Source of the DNA: Closterium sp. NIES-65
Taxonomy: Eukaryota; Streptophyta; Zygnematophyceae; Desmidiales; Closteriaceae
Direction of reading: 5' to 3'
Length of the DNA stretch: 64,000 bases
Assembly: GCA_948144175.1 (NCBI GenBank)
Contig: CANXME010002064.1
Span: forward strand, 248,001-312,000
Numbering within the stretch: position 1 is the first letter of the stretch; the number at the start of each line of letters is the position of its first letter. Under the pieces are notes generated by a model. That model had not been told where the DNA came from, made no database searches, and saw only the letters and a list, made by a program, of their open reading frames with translations. Shown here in pieces: positions 9,450 to 18,968 of this stretch. Both the position numbers and the translations under genes were made by a program.

Positions 9450-9585
9450 TGTGGAGAATAGAGCGAGAATGAATGAACTATGAGTGAAGTGAGTACAAAT
9501 GGCAAAACCCTAATTGGGTTGTACCCCCTATGGTATACCCCACTGTAGCCTACACAACAGCATAAGCTACATATATGTTCTGACA
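9450..9585 (-). repeat. Cop-1 3' LTR
   Basis: 136 bp; on the minus strand it reads TGTCAGAAC...CTCCACA. It is identical to 16306-16441. Confidence 0.97.
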
Positions 9586-9735
9586 CACCCCCATAGGCAA
9601 AGTGGGGGAGAACAAGGGGTCACAAGACCAGTCAAGCAAAGCAAAGCAAGCTCAGGGTGGATCACAAAGTCACCACACAGTCCGAGCACAAGAGCAAGGC
9701 CACAAGGCCAGTTCACATGCAGGAGTACACACATA
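9586..9735 (-). promoter_or_regulatory. Cop-1 PPT and conserved 3' UTR block
   Basis: The minus-strand PPT CCTATGGGGGTG lies at 9586-9597. Beyond it is a block containing GGGTGGATCACAAAGTCACC and GGCCACAAGGCC (plus-strand reading) that recurs at the same place in Cop-2, Cop-3, Cop-4, Cop-5 and, in part, Trim-1. It is outside the coding frame, so its conservation suggests an RNA or processing role. Confidence 0.7.
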
Positions 9736-9792
9736 TATATATAAAGCTAGACAAGCAAGAGCAGGTATATATATGTGGCAGTACAAGTAAAG

Positions 9793-12700
9793 TCAAGAGG
9801 AGAGCAAGTGAGGCAAGACAGGCACAAGACCCAGCTGGGTGCAGAAGCGCTGATGGTCACAAGGCGCGAGTGCCTTGGTGAACACATCAGCAGTGTTGGC
9901 CTCAGAGGCCACGTACGCAAGCCGCAACTGTCCACGCTGCTGTAGCTCACGAGCAAGGAAGTAGCGAAGAGCAATGTGCTTCGTTCTGTGCTCCAGGCGC
10001 TGCTCTCGACACAAGGCCAGCATGGCCTTGTTGTCTACGTACAGCACTGGAGGAGAACGAGGCGGCTCTCCAAGGTCAGTCAACAGGTAGGTGAGCCAGC
10101 GAAGCTCCTGTGCAGCGATGGCCCCTGCGTAGATCTCAGCCTCACAACTCGAGCTGAGAACCGAAGACGAGCGAGTAGCCCGCCACGAGACAGAGCCGGA
10201 GCCAAGGCTGAAGGTGTAACCCTGTGACGACCGCTGCGTAGCCTGGTCGTCAGCCCAAGAAGCGTCCGCGTGACCTGTAAGTACCACTGGACTCCGCCCT
10301 CCAAGCACTAGCCCCATGCCCGACGTACTGCACAGGTAGCGCAATACCCTCTTCGCTGCAGCCATGTGCTCTGGTCGGTGTCTCCCAGGAGCAACATAGC
10401 GTGCAAGAATGCTAAGAGGGTATGCAAGGTCAGGTCGTGTGCAGGTCATCAGGTACATGAGGCAGCCAACAAGCTCTGGGTACGGGCCACTTGACTCTAC
10501 GGACTCATCCGAAGGCAGAGCTGAGAGCGAGTGGCGAGTAGACAGAGGAGTGGCCTGAGGCGAGGAGTACGTGAAGCCGAAGCGCTGAAGGACCTGCTGC
10601 ACCATGTGTGACTGAGTCAAGGTAATGGTGCGGCGTGCTCTGTCCCGAGTGATCTGCAAGCCAAGGTAGCTGCGGAGTTCACCCAGGTCTGTGCACGTGT
10701 GTCTCTTCAGCAGCTCGGACTTCACGTAGGCGAGTCCAGCAGTGTCCGCTGTGGCAAAGACCAAGTCGTCGACGTACACGAGAATGTAGAACGGCGGCAG
10801 TGAAGTGTCGGTGCGCAGAAACAGCGACGGGTCAGCAGTAGAAGGAGCAAACCCAAGGGCCGCAAGTGTAGTCCTCAGTGTGTCGTGCCACTCACGTGGT
10901 GCCTGGCGAAGACCGTAGACTGGCCGTCGGAGGCTCCACTGGGTGCCAGGAGGGAAAGTCCCAGTGAAGCCAGGTGGACGGCGCAGCCAGATCTCCTCGT
11001 GCAGGCTCCCCTGCAAGAACGCAGTACTGAAGTCGAGAGAGTGAAGCTCGTAGTCGCGCTGAGCGGCAATGTGCAGCAGCACCCGAAGAGTGGTCATCTT
11101 CGGGGTGGGAGAGAAGGTCTGAAAGTAGTCAACTCCCTGCCGCTGACTGAAGCCACGAGCGACGTACCGTGCCTTGAAGACAGGTGGAGAGCCCGGCGGC
11201 CGCTTCACCCTGAAGATCCACATGCCACTGACGATGTTCGCCCCAGGAGGGGGAACCGCGTCAACGTAGGTGCCTGTGGACTTCCAGGAAGCCATCTCTG
11301 CATCCATAGCTGCCTGCCACTGAGAGGAGTAGGGACCCTCTACGGCCTCCGCGTAAGAGCGCGGAGTCGGGATGTCTAGTGCATCCGGGTCTCCCTTAGG
11401 AGCAAGCAGTACAGACGCGAGATGAGGTGAAGCAGCCGCCAGACACTGGAACTCCTCCTCCCTGTCCTCTAGGACGTCCGTGCCAAGAGCACACTCACCC
11501 CCGACGGATGGAGGACAGACAGACGCAGACTCAGCAACAAGGCTAGCAGCGTAGTCTAGACGACAGCGAGCAGCAAAGTCGACGAGCTCAGCGACCAGAG
11601 CAGACGCAGCAGCGGACTCAAAAGAGGGGTCAGTAACGACAGTAGCAAGCAGACGCGTGACAGTAGGACTGGCAGCACGAAGGGAGTCCGACTCTGGGTC
11701 GGTAAGCATAGGAAGGGAGGACTCAGGAGGAGAAGGCAAAAGGGCACGCAGAGGAGCAGTGGACGGACGCAGAGACATCCGGTGCGTGCCATGGACAGGA
11801 GGAGGACGCGGACGCGAACCACGACCACTAGCGCGGGCAGCACGAACAGGCGACGCGGGACGAGACGCAGGCTCACGACGCTCAGCAAGACCTCCAGTAG
11901 GACCAGTGTAAGGAGAGGGAGCAGGCAGTGGGGAGGTAGGCTCCAACAGGGACTGCGACTGGACAGGCTGTGGATACTCTACCGGAGGAGAAAGACCAAG
12001 AACCTGCTGCAGAAGCGGAACGAAGTACGGCCGAGGCCGCGCGGCAGCTCCAGACTCAGCAGGGACAGCACCAGCACCCTCAGCGGCAGCACCAGCGCCA
12101 CCAACACCTCCAGCGGCAGGACCACCAGCGGCAGGACCTCCAGCAGCACCAGCAGCAGAACCACCGTCAGGACAGACAGCAGCAGACTCAGCACCAACGC
12201 CCTCAGCAGCCCCAGCTCCAGTAGGACCCGCAAGCGTAGCACCTCCGGGACTGGCGGCACCAGTACCCTCGACGGTCGAAGAAGCTCCAGCTCCAGCAGT
12301 ACGCCTCCAGCGGCGAGCAAACCACTCGCGCAGATCCTGTGGAGAGAGGGGCTCCCGCCGAGACGCAGCACCAGGACAAACCCCAGGCTCAGCGGCTCCA
12401 GACGTAGCACCCCCATGCTCAGCAGTCCCAGACTCAGCACCCCCAGGCTCAGCAGCTCCAGACTCAGCACCCCCAGGCTCAGCAGCTCCAGCTCCAGTAG
12501 GACCCGCAGGCCCAGCAGCTCCGGGACCGGCAGCACCAGCACCCTCAGCAAACGAAGGAGCTCCAGCTCCAGCAGCACGCCTCCAGCGGCGAGCAAACCA
12601 CTCGCGCAGCTCCTGTGGAGAGAGCGGCTCCCGCCGAGACGGAGCAACCGGAGAGCCCCCAGGTCCAGCAGTCGCAGGCTCCGCACCTCCAGGCTCAGCA

Positions 12701-15126
12701 CCCCCAGGCTCAGCAGCTCCTGACGTAGCACCTTCCGGCTCAGCACCCCCAGCAGCAGCACCCCCAAGCTCAGCACCCCCCGGCCTCGCACCCCCAGGCT
12801 CAGCACCCCCAGCAGCAGCACCCCCGTGCTCAGCACCCGCAGGCGTAGCACCCCCAGACTCTGCACCCGCAGTAGGACCAGACTCAGCAGCAACCTCGAC
12901 TGGCTCGACTGTGTCTACCTGGGACACACCTGAAGGGGCAGGAACCTGAGGGGGGAGGGGGTCTACTGGGGGGGGAACTGGCACCAGGAAGTCCGGTGGG
13001 GGGGGGAGGGAAGGAGTACGGTAGGGGAAGAGGCGGTAGAAGGGGACTGACTTGTCGAACGTGACGTCCTGGGAGGACAGAACACGACGAGAGGAGGGGT
13101 GGTAGAACTGCCACCCTGGAGCGTCAGGGGGGAAGCAAAGGAAGACACAAGGAGCAGCACGGGGGGACAGCTTGTCCGCAGACAAGTCGCGGACAAACGC
13201 CCGAGATCCCTAGACACGGAACGCAGACGCATTGCCGACCTTCCCCGTCCACAGTAACAGTGGGGACATATCGGGCCGAGAGACCCTGGGGTGAAGGTTG
13301 AGCTGATGCGCCGCGTACCGAACCGCAAACGGCCACAGAAAATGGGGGGCAGCCGCATGCATCATGGACGTACGAGCGACATCCATGACCATGCCAATGC
13401 GGCGCTCAGCAATCCCATTTTGCTGTGGAGAGTCCGGAAGCGTAAAGGTCTGGCGGATCCCCTGTGCACGACAGTAGTCTCGCAGAAGGCGAGAGGAGAA
13501 CTCCCCACCTCGGTCAGAGTGCAGACGCAGAACAGGAAAGTCCGAGCCGAAGCTCCTCCTGAGCTGGAGACGAGCCTCGCGGATCCAGTCGATCAGCACC
13601 TCAGTGACAGCACCCTTGCTGCGCAAGGGGAAGACTGTGGTGTAACGCGAGTAGTCGTCAACCACCAACAGGAAGTAGCGCTCGTGACCCTGCCCACGGA
13701 CGGGGGCCGGGCCCCACACGTCCATGTGAAGTGTCTGCAGAGGAGCCTCTGTCGGGGGAAACTGGGAGGAGTGAGGAGCAGCCCTGAGGCGCCCCTCGAC
13801 ACAGGGGACACAGGAAGGTCCTGGTCCCGAAGGAAGGGGACGGAGAGACTGGGGAAGACCAGAGACAAGGACACGGGAAGCCATGCCCCGAAGACGGGGC
13901 AAGGAGGGGTGGCCAAGACGGTGGTGCCACAGGAGAGTCTCGTGAGACAAGAGGCGACACGAGCAGGGGGCAGACTCAGGACCAGACCTGGACGCAGCAG
14001 CAAACACCTGACCTGACGCTGCTACCTGACCGGACGCAGGGACACGAGGAGACTCAGTGGTCAGGGTGTAGAGGCTCGACCCCGGCCGACGCGAGAACGT
14101 GGCCAGGTGCCGGCCTTTGCGTGCGTCCGTGGAGTGGGTCACCCGCTGACTCGCAGGAGTGAACTGGTGAACCCCCGCATCCTGCAGGTCTGCACCACTC
14201 ACCAAGTTCGTCGAGAACGAGGGGAGGTACAGGCCAGACAGGGTGCCCGAGGGGGCAGCCGGACACGGGAGGACAGTGGAAAAGTGAGCGAGGACAGGAC
14301 CCCTAGAGGGGTCAGCCAGGGAGACTGCAACAGGCCGACCAAGCGGCGTGAGTGTGGTGCGGTCCCGAAAGAAGGAGCGAGAAGCCCCAGAGTCAAGTGT
14401 AAAGGTGAGGGAGGCCGAAGCCAACGTGGTACCTGAGAGCGCAGGCTCACCCGCACCTGAGGAAGCAGACTCACTAGCACCTAGAGCAGCAGCCGCACCT
14501 GTACCTGGAGCAGGAGACTCACTAGCACCCAGAGCAGCAGCAGCCTCACCAGTAGCTAGAGCAGCAGGTCCTATACCCGGGTCAGGCGGTACGCACAGGT
14601 GACCGGCACGGTCAGCACTAGTAGGCAATGCATACATGGCAGTGAGAATAGCATCATAGTCAAGAGCAAATATATCTACCCTCTGCCTAAGCAACTCCAC
14701 CCAGTCGAGGAGCTCAGCCTCGTCGCCAAACACGGTACGCAAGGCGTCGCTCAGACGGGCGAAGCAGCGGGACTGTGTATGACTAGGTGTCCCACAAGGC
14801 TGACCAGTCCGAGCACCAGTGAGAATCACGTAAGAGCAGCGAATAGAACTGAGAGACCCTCCACTCTGAGCGTACCACTCACGAAGCTGCTGAGGCGTGA
14901 GAGACGCGCGGGGGGGTCGCGGGAGCTGCATCTGGCCGCCACCAGTAGTAGAAGCAGCAGGAGTGGTAGCAGTAGTAGCGCCACCACCCCTACAGCCCCA
15001 ACCAGCGTACCACTCACGCAGCTGCTGGGGCGTGAGGGACTCACGCAGACGTCGATGGGGCCGCATCTGGCTCCACCAGTAGAGGCAGGAGCAGGAGTAG
15101 CAGCAGTAAGGCAGGCAGCCAGGCAA
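9793..15126 (-). pseudogene. pol: Cop-1 copia polyprotein (PR-IN-RT-RNaseH), one nonsense codon
   Basis: One frame of about 1,777 codons. From the N-terminus: two LTPQQLREWYA modules; an extended zinc-knuckle-like motif (C-X13-C-X4-H-X4-C, plus coordinates about 14768-14842); protease DSGAS near 14384-14398; GAG-pre-integrase and integrase core (LHMDVWG, LHSDRGGEF, SPQQNGIAERR, so D-D-E kept); a long GAEPG-rich linker holding two LSPQELREWF modules; RT with YVDD at 10766-10777; and RNase H with DNK. The only break is TAG at 13210-13212, where related copies read TGG (FRVWGSRAF). The change is a C-to-T on the plus strand in a CAG context. There is no Gag domain upstream. It ends in TGA at 9793. 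Confidence 0.93.
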
Positions 15127-15189
15127 GCCAAAAAGGGAGGCAGGCAGGCAAGCAGGCGACGCGCAGCGTGCTAGCAGGGCAGGGGCTCA

Positions 15190-15480
15190 CCAGTGGTGGG
15201 TAGAGTAGGCTCGGCGACTCAGAGGCTCGGCAGCACGGCGGCTCTGCGGCTCGGGCGACTCGGGCGGCTCGGCGGCAGGGCGGCTCGGCAGCAACTGCAG
15301 CTCGGCAGCTCGGCGACCCGGCGGCGCGGCTGTAGGGCGGCTCGGCTGCTGGGAGGCTCGGGTGAAGAGCGGCTCGGCTGCAGGGCGGCTCGGCTGCTGG
15401 GAGGCTCGGGTGTAAAGCGGCTCGGCGGCTCGGCTGCAGGGAGGCTCGAGACGAAGGAGGAGGAGAAGTAGGGGAGACCA
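15190..15480 (-). repeat. Cop-1 leader: CGGCTCGG-type repeats
   Basis: Imperfect GC-rich repeats around the word CGGCTCGGCGGC, with local ~45-60 bp duplications (GGGAGGCTCGGGTG). They form spurious proline/serine-rich frames and lie between the PBS and the polyprotein. Confidence 0.7.
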
Positions 15481-15514
15481 CACACCTGCCACCCCTCAGC
15501 TGCGGCCCCCTCAG

Positions 15515-15553
15515 GTCGCCTCGACAGGCGACGGGAAAAGGGGGGGGGGGGGG
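15515..15553 (-). promoter_or_regulatory. Leader hairpin plus poly-G shared with Trim-1
   Basis: GTCGCCT-CGAC-AGGCGAC (15515-15532) is a perfect 7-bp stem with a 4-nt loop, followed by GGGAAAA and 14 G. The same hairpin, flank and poly-G occur in Trim-1 at 18270-18323. A dimerisation or packaging hairpin is possible, by inference. Confidence 0.55.
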
Positions 15554-15689
15554 AGGCGGCTCGGGCAGCTCGGGCAGTCAGCGGCACAGGCGGCTCGGGC
15601 GGCTCGGCTCCTCAGCTGCGCAGACGGCTCGGGCGGCTCAGGCTGCACGGCGGCTAACGGGCGGCGTGGGGGGCCAGGACGGCGGCGTG

Positions 15690-16200
15690 CAGCAGGGACG
15701 GGCGGCGCACGGGCGGTGTGAGGCCGGGATGGGCGCGCGCGGGCGGCTAGGGGCCGGGACGGGCGCGCGCGGGTGGCTAGGGGCCGGGACGGGCGGCGCG
15801 CAGGCGGCTAGGGGCCTGAACGGGCGGCGCGCGAGCGGCTAGGGGCCGGGACGGGCGGCGCGCGGGCGGCTGAGGGCCGGGACGGGCGGCGCGCGGGCGG
15901 CTAGGGGCCAGAACGGGCGGCGCGCGAGCGGCTAGGGGCCGGGACGAGCGGCGCGCGGGCGGCTAGGGGCCTGAACGGGCGGCGCGTGAGCGGCTAGGGG
16001 CCGGGACGGGCGGCGCGCGGGCGGCTAGGGGCCTGAACGGGCGGCGCGCGAGCGGCTAGGGGCCGGGACGGGCGGCGCGCGGGCGGCTAAGGGCCGGGAC
16101 GAGCGGCGCGCGGGCGGCTAGGGGCCTGAACGGGCGGCGCACGGGCGGCTAGGGGCCGGGACAGGCGGCGCGCGGGCGGCTAGGGGCCTGCAGGGCAGGC
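15690..16200 (-). repeat. Cop-1 leader 30-bp minisatellite
   Basis: About 17 copies of a 30-bp unit built on GGCGGCTAGGGGCC and GGGCGGCGCGC. Copies differ by a few substitutions. The array occupies the position held by gag in other copies. Confidence 0.85.
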
Positions 16201-16288
16201 CGAAAGAGTGAGAGCGAGGGCCCGGAGCGCGCTCCGGGCAGAAAAAAAGGTTTAAAAGTGGTGGGCCCTAAGCACAGTTCCCACGGGG

Positions 16289-16305
16289 GAACCTGCTCGA
16301 TACCA
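16289..16305 (-). other. Cop-1 primer binding site
   Basis: On the minus strand it reads TGGTATCGAGCAGGTTC directly inside the 5' LTR, a shortened variant of the initiator-Met PBS. Cop-3 has almost the same variant. Confidence 0.75.
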
Positions 16306-16441
16306 TGTGGAGAATAGAGCGAGAATGAATGAACTATGAGTGAAGTGAGTACAAATGGCAAAACCCTAATTGGGTTGTACCCCCTATGGTATACCCCACT
16401 GTAGCCTACACAACAGCATAAGCTACATATATGTTCTGACA
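16306..16441 (-). repeat. Cop-1 5' LTR
   Basis: 136 bp, identical to 9450-9585, followed by the CCCGC duplication. Confidence 0.97.
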
Positions 16442-17517
16442 CCCGCAACATTTCAGATGACCATGAACGAGGCGTTTAGGCCACTTTTAGATAAATGCGT
16501 GATAGTTTACCTCGACGACATCCTCGTTTACAGTCGCGACCAGCAGCAACACTTAGTCGATCTCGAAGCTGTGTTTAAAATTTTAGAGGAACATCGGTTA
16601 CTCACCAAGGGCTCCAAGTGCGAGTTTTTTCGGGATAGGCTAAAATTTTTAGGGCACGTTATTTCGGAGGCTGGAGTTGAAATCGACCCCAAGAAGCTGG
16701 ATACCGTAAAAGCGTGGCATCCCCCGACGAACATCACGGAGCTGCAGAGTTTTTTAGGGTTCGTTAATTACGTTCGTCGGTTCGTCCCCGACATGGCACG
16801 AACAGCCCCGCTAACAGATTTACTACGCAAGGGGGTCGCTTTTACGTGGGGGGAGAAAGAGCATGCTGCCTTCTCTGCCCTGAAACATGTTCTCTGTTCA
16901 CCACCCGTCCTACGCATCGCTGACCCACATCGCCCCTTCGAAGTTGTTACAGACGCAAGCGACATCGCCATTGGAGCCGTATTGTTACAAGACTTTGGCA
17001 ACGGCCTCCAGCCCATCGCCTACGAATCACGAAAACTTCATCCGCCTCAACGAAATTACCCGATACACGACCGCGAAATGCTCGCGATTGTGCATGCATT
17101 CAAGGTGTGGCGCTGCTACTTGACCGGCGCAGACGTGACAGTACGGACAGACCATCGATCCCTACAGTACCTCCGTGCACAGCCCCACCTCAACCCACGA
17201 CAGATTCGGTGGCTCGATTTCCTCGAGTCAAATTTCCATTATACGGTCACCTATAAAAAAGGAGCCTCGAATATCGCCGACGCACTGACCCGCCCCACTG
17301 CCCAGATCCATGCGATACTACTCGCCCAGACCAGCCCGCTACTGACAGGACTATTTACCCACGGATATCAAACAAATCCATTCTTCACTGGAGGAAACTC
17401 GCAGCAATTTGCAGCAGCCAAGGGAGTCTATTACGTAAAAGCTGGGACCGAACGCATCTGGGTACCAGGGTACACACTACTACGGGAATTACTGTTACAG
17501 GAGGCACACGGCGGAGT
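16442..17517 (+). pseudogene. pol: Gyp-2 pol, part 2 (RT palm to RNase H)
   Basis: Continuation of Gyp-2 RT exactly where part 1 was cut; the CCCGC codons are duplicated at the junction. It contains FQMTMNEAFRPLLDKC, YLDDILVYS (the YLDD active site), the connection region (LQSFLGFVNYVRRF) and RNase H (VTDASDIAIGAVLLQ, RTDHRSLQYL). The frame is open through LLQEAH and is then cut by Trim-1 at 17518. One leucine codon is missing relative to Gyp-3 (DMARTAPL versus DMARLTAPL). Confidence 0.93.
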
Positions 17518-17645
17518 TGAGAAAGTTAGAAGAGAGAAGAGGACTGCACTAGCAAGAATGGGGATACTAATAGGAAACCCTAGAAGGGTTGTACTTGCTA
17601 TAGAGCACGCCAGTACAGGCTAGAGCATAAGATAACATTCTGACA
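17518..17645 (-). repeat. Trim-1 3' LTR
   Basis: 128 bp, TGAGAAAG...TTCTGACA on the plus strand, matching 18841-18968 at 124 positions by eye. Confidence 0.93.
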
Positions 17646-18269
17646 CACCCCCATAGCCAAAGTGGGGTGTAATCAGCAGAGCAAGCAAAGCAGTACAAGC
17701 TCAGGGTGGATCACAATGTCACCACACATTCTGAGCACAAGTTCAAGAAGCAATAGTTTAAAGTTCACAATTATGAGCAAAGCTAGTGGTAGTCACAACG
17801 GGCAAGTGAGGAGGAGGAGAGAGAGTGAGAGGAGAGGAGATAGGAGGCGACGGATGAAGCTGCAGACACACGGGCAACAGGAGGCACACTGGCACAGCGG
17901 CTACCGGAACAACGCTCCGGAATACTGGAGTAACTGGCCCCGCGGCTAAAGTAGCGGCAGACGAGCAACGGACCCACGGGCGGCTGGCACAGCTGGCTAC
18001 GACTGGGCTACCGGACGAAGTCCCCGGAATACAGGTGCTGCTGGCGACACGACGGCAACCTCAATTCAGCTTCCTCAAACGATCCCACTCCCCCTGACAC
18101 ACACCCGCTGCTACACCCCTAGCTCCACTCTCACCCCACCCCCTAGCACCACTCCGTCGAATCCCACACACCCACCCCCCTCAGCGGTAGTTGCAGCAGT
18201 GGGAGACAGAGGAGGAGGAGGAGCAGGGGAGACTACACACCCGCCACCCCCCAGGTCCGGCCCCCTCAG

Positions 18270-18323
18270 GTCGCCTCGACAGGCGACGGGAAAAGGGGGG
18301 GGGGGGGGGGGGGGGGGGGGGGG
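18270..18323 (-). promoter_or_regulatory. Trim-1 leader hairpin and 29-G run
   Basis: GTCGCCT/AGGCGAC stem at 18270-18287, then GGGAAAA and 29 consecutive G (18295-18323). The arrangement matches Cop-1 at 15515-15553, with a longer G run. A CG-rich repeat leader (GCCCGTACGGGCC words) follows to about 18720. Confidence 0.6.
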
Positions 18324-18840
18324 TGCACGCGCCGTAGGTAGGGCGACGGGGTCGGGCCTGTAGGGCGGCGGGACGACGGGGCCGCAGGTAGGGTCGCCCG
18401 AGCCGCGCGCAGGCGGCCCGAGCCGCGCGCGGGCCTGGCGCCGCCCGTACGGGTCGCGCGTAGGCCTGGCGCGGCCCGTACGGGCCGCGGACGGGTCTGG
18501 CGCAGCCCGTACGTGCCGCGCGCAGGCTGTACGGGCCGCGCGCAGGCCACAACGGGCGACGGGGGGCGACGCGGAGGTCCCCGTCGCCCGTGGCAGCGCC
18601 TCCCGGGAGCGGCGCGCGGCGTGACGGGGCAGTAACCCGCCGCGCGCCACGGGGCGCACGGCGGGAAGAGAACCGCCGCGCGCCTCGGGGCGCACGGCGG
18701 GATGAAAAACTGCCGCACGCCACGGGGCGTGCGGCACAGAGAGTAGTGATAGCAGTAGCAGTAGGAGTTGCAGCGGAAGCAACGAGGTGGTGAGCCCACC
18801 CACAGGATCGATCCAAGGGGATCGACCTGCTCTGATAGCA

Positions 18841-18968
18841 TGAGAAAGTTAGAAGAGAGAAGAGGACTGCACTAGCAAGAATGGGGATACAAATAGGAAA
18901 CCCTAGAAGGGTTGTACTCGCTATAGAGCACCCCACTACAGGCTAGAGCATAAGATAACATTCTGACA
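18841..18968 (-). repeat. Trim-1 5' LTR
   Basis: 128-bp partner of 17518-17645. The PBS lies directly inside it at about 18817-18840. Confidence 0.93.

Larger units (their letters stand above)
9450..16441 (-). mobile_element. Cop-1: young, gag-less Ty1/copia element inside Gyp-2
   Basis: This is a 6,992-bp minus-strand element with identical 136-bp LTRs at 9450-9585 and 16306-16441 and a perfect 5-bp target duplication CCCGC at 9445-9449 and 16442-16446. The order PR-IN-RT-RNaseH is Ty1/copia. It has a PBS and PPT but lacks the ~300-residue Gag seen in Cop-3 and Cop-4. In its place are GC-rich tandem repeats. One TAG interrupts the polyprotein. Identical LTRs make it the most recent insertion here. 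Confidence 0.97.
17518..18968 (-). mobile_element. Trim-1: non-coding TRIM-like copia derivative
   Basis: A 1,451-bp element with 128-bp LTRs at 17518-17645 and 18841-18968 (four differences). The flanking duplication is GGAGT at 17513-17517 versus AGAGT at 18969-18973, one mismatch. It has a PBS (minus strand TGCTATCAGAGCAGG) and a PPT (CACCCCCATAG on the plus strand) but no protein domains. The 3' UTR block, leader hairpin and poly-G match Cop-1, so it is a deletion derivative of that lineage, dependent on proteins supplied by another element. It inserted in the integrase region of Gyp-2. Confidence 0.93.

Noticed and set aside
11979-12893. Leu/Val-rich and Ser/Arg-rich long ORFs over the copia linkers (also 31441-32439, 44xxx, 59266-59562)
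   Set aside because: They are alternative frames of the GC-rich GAEPG repeat inside the genuine polyprotein frame.
9450-16441. Cop-1 as an endogenous retrovirus with env
   Set aside because: The order PR-IN-RT-RNaseH and RNase H at the C-terminus fit Ty1/copia, and no envelope-like frame follows RNase H.
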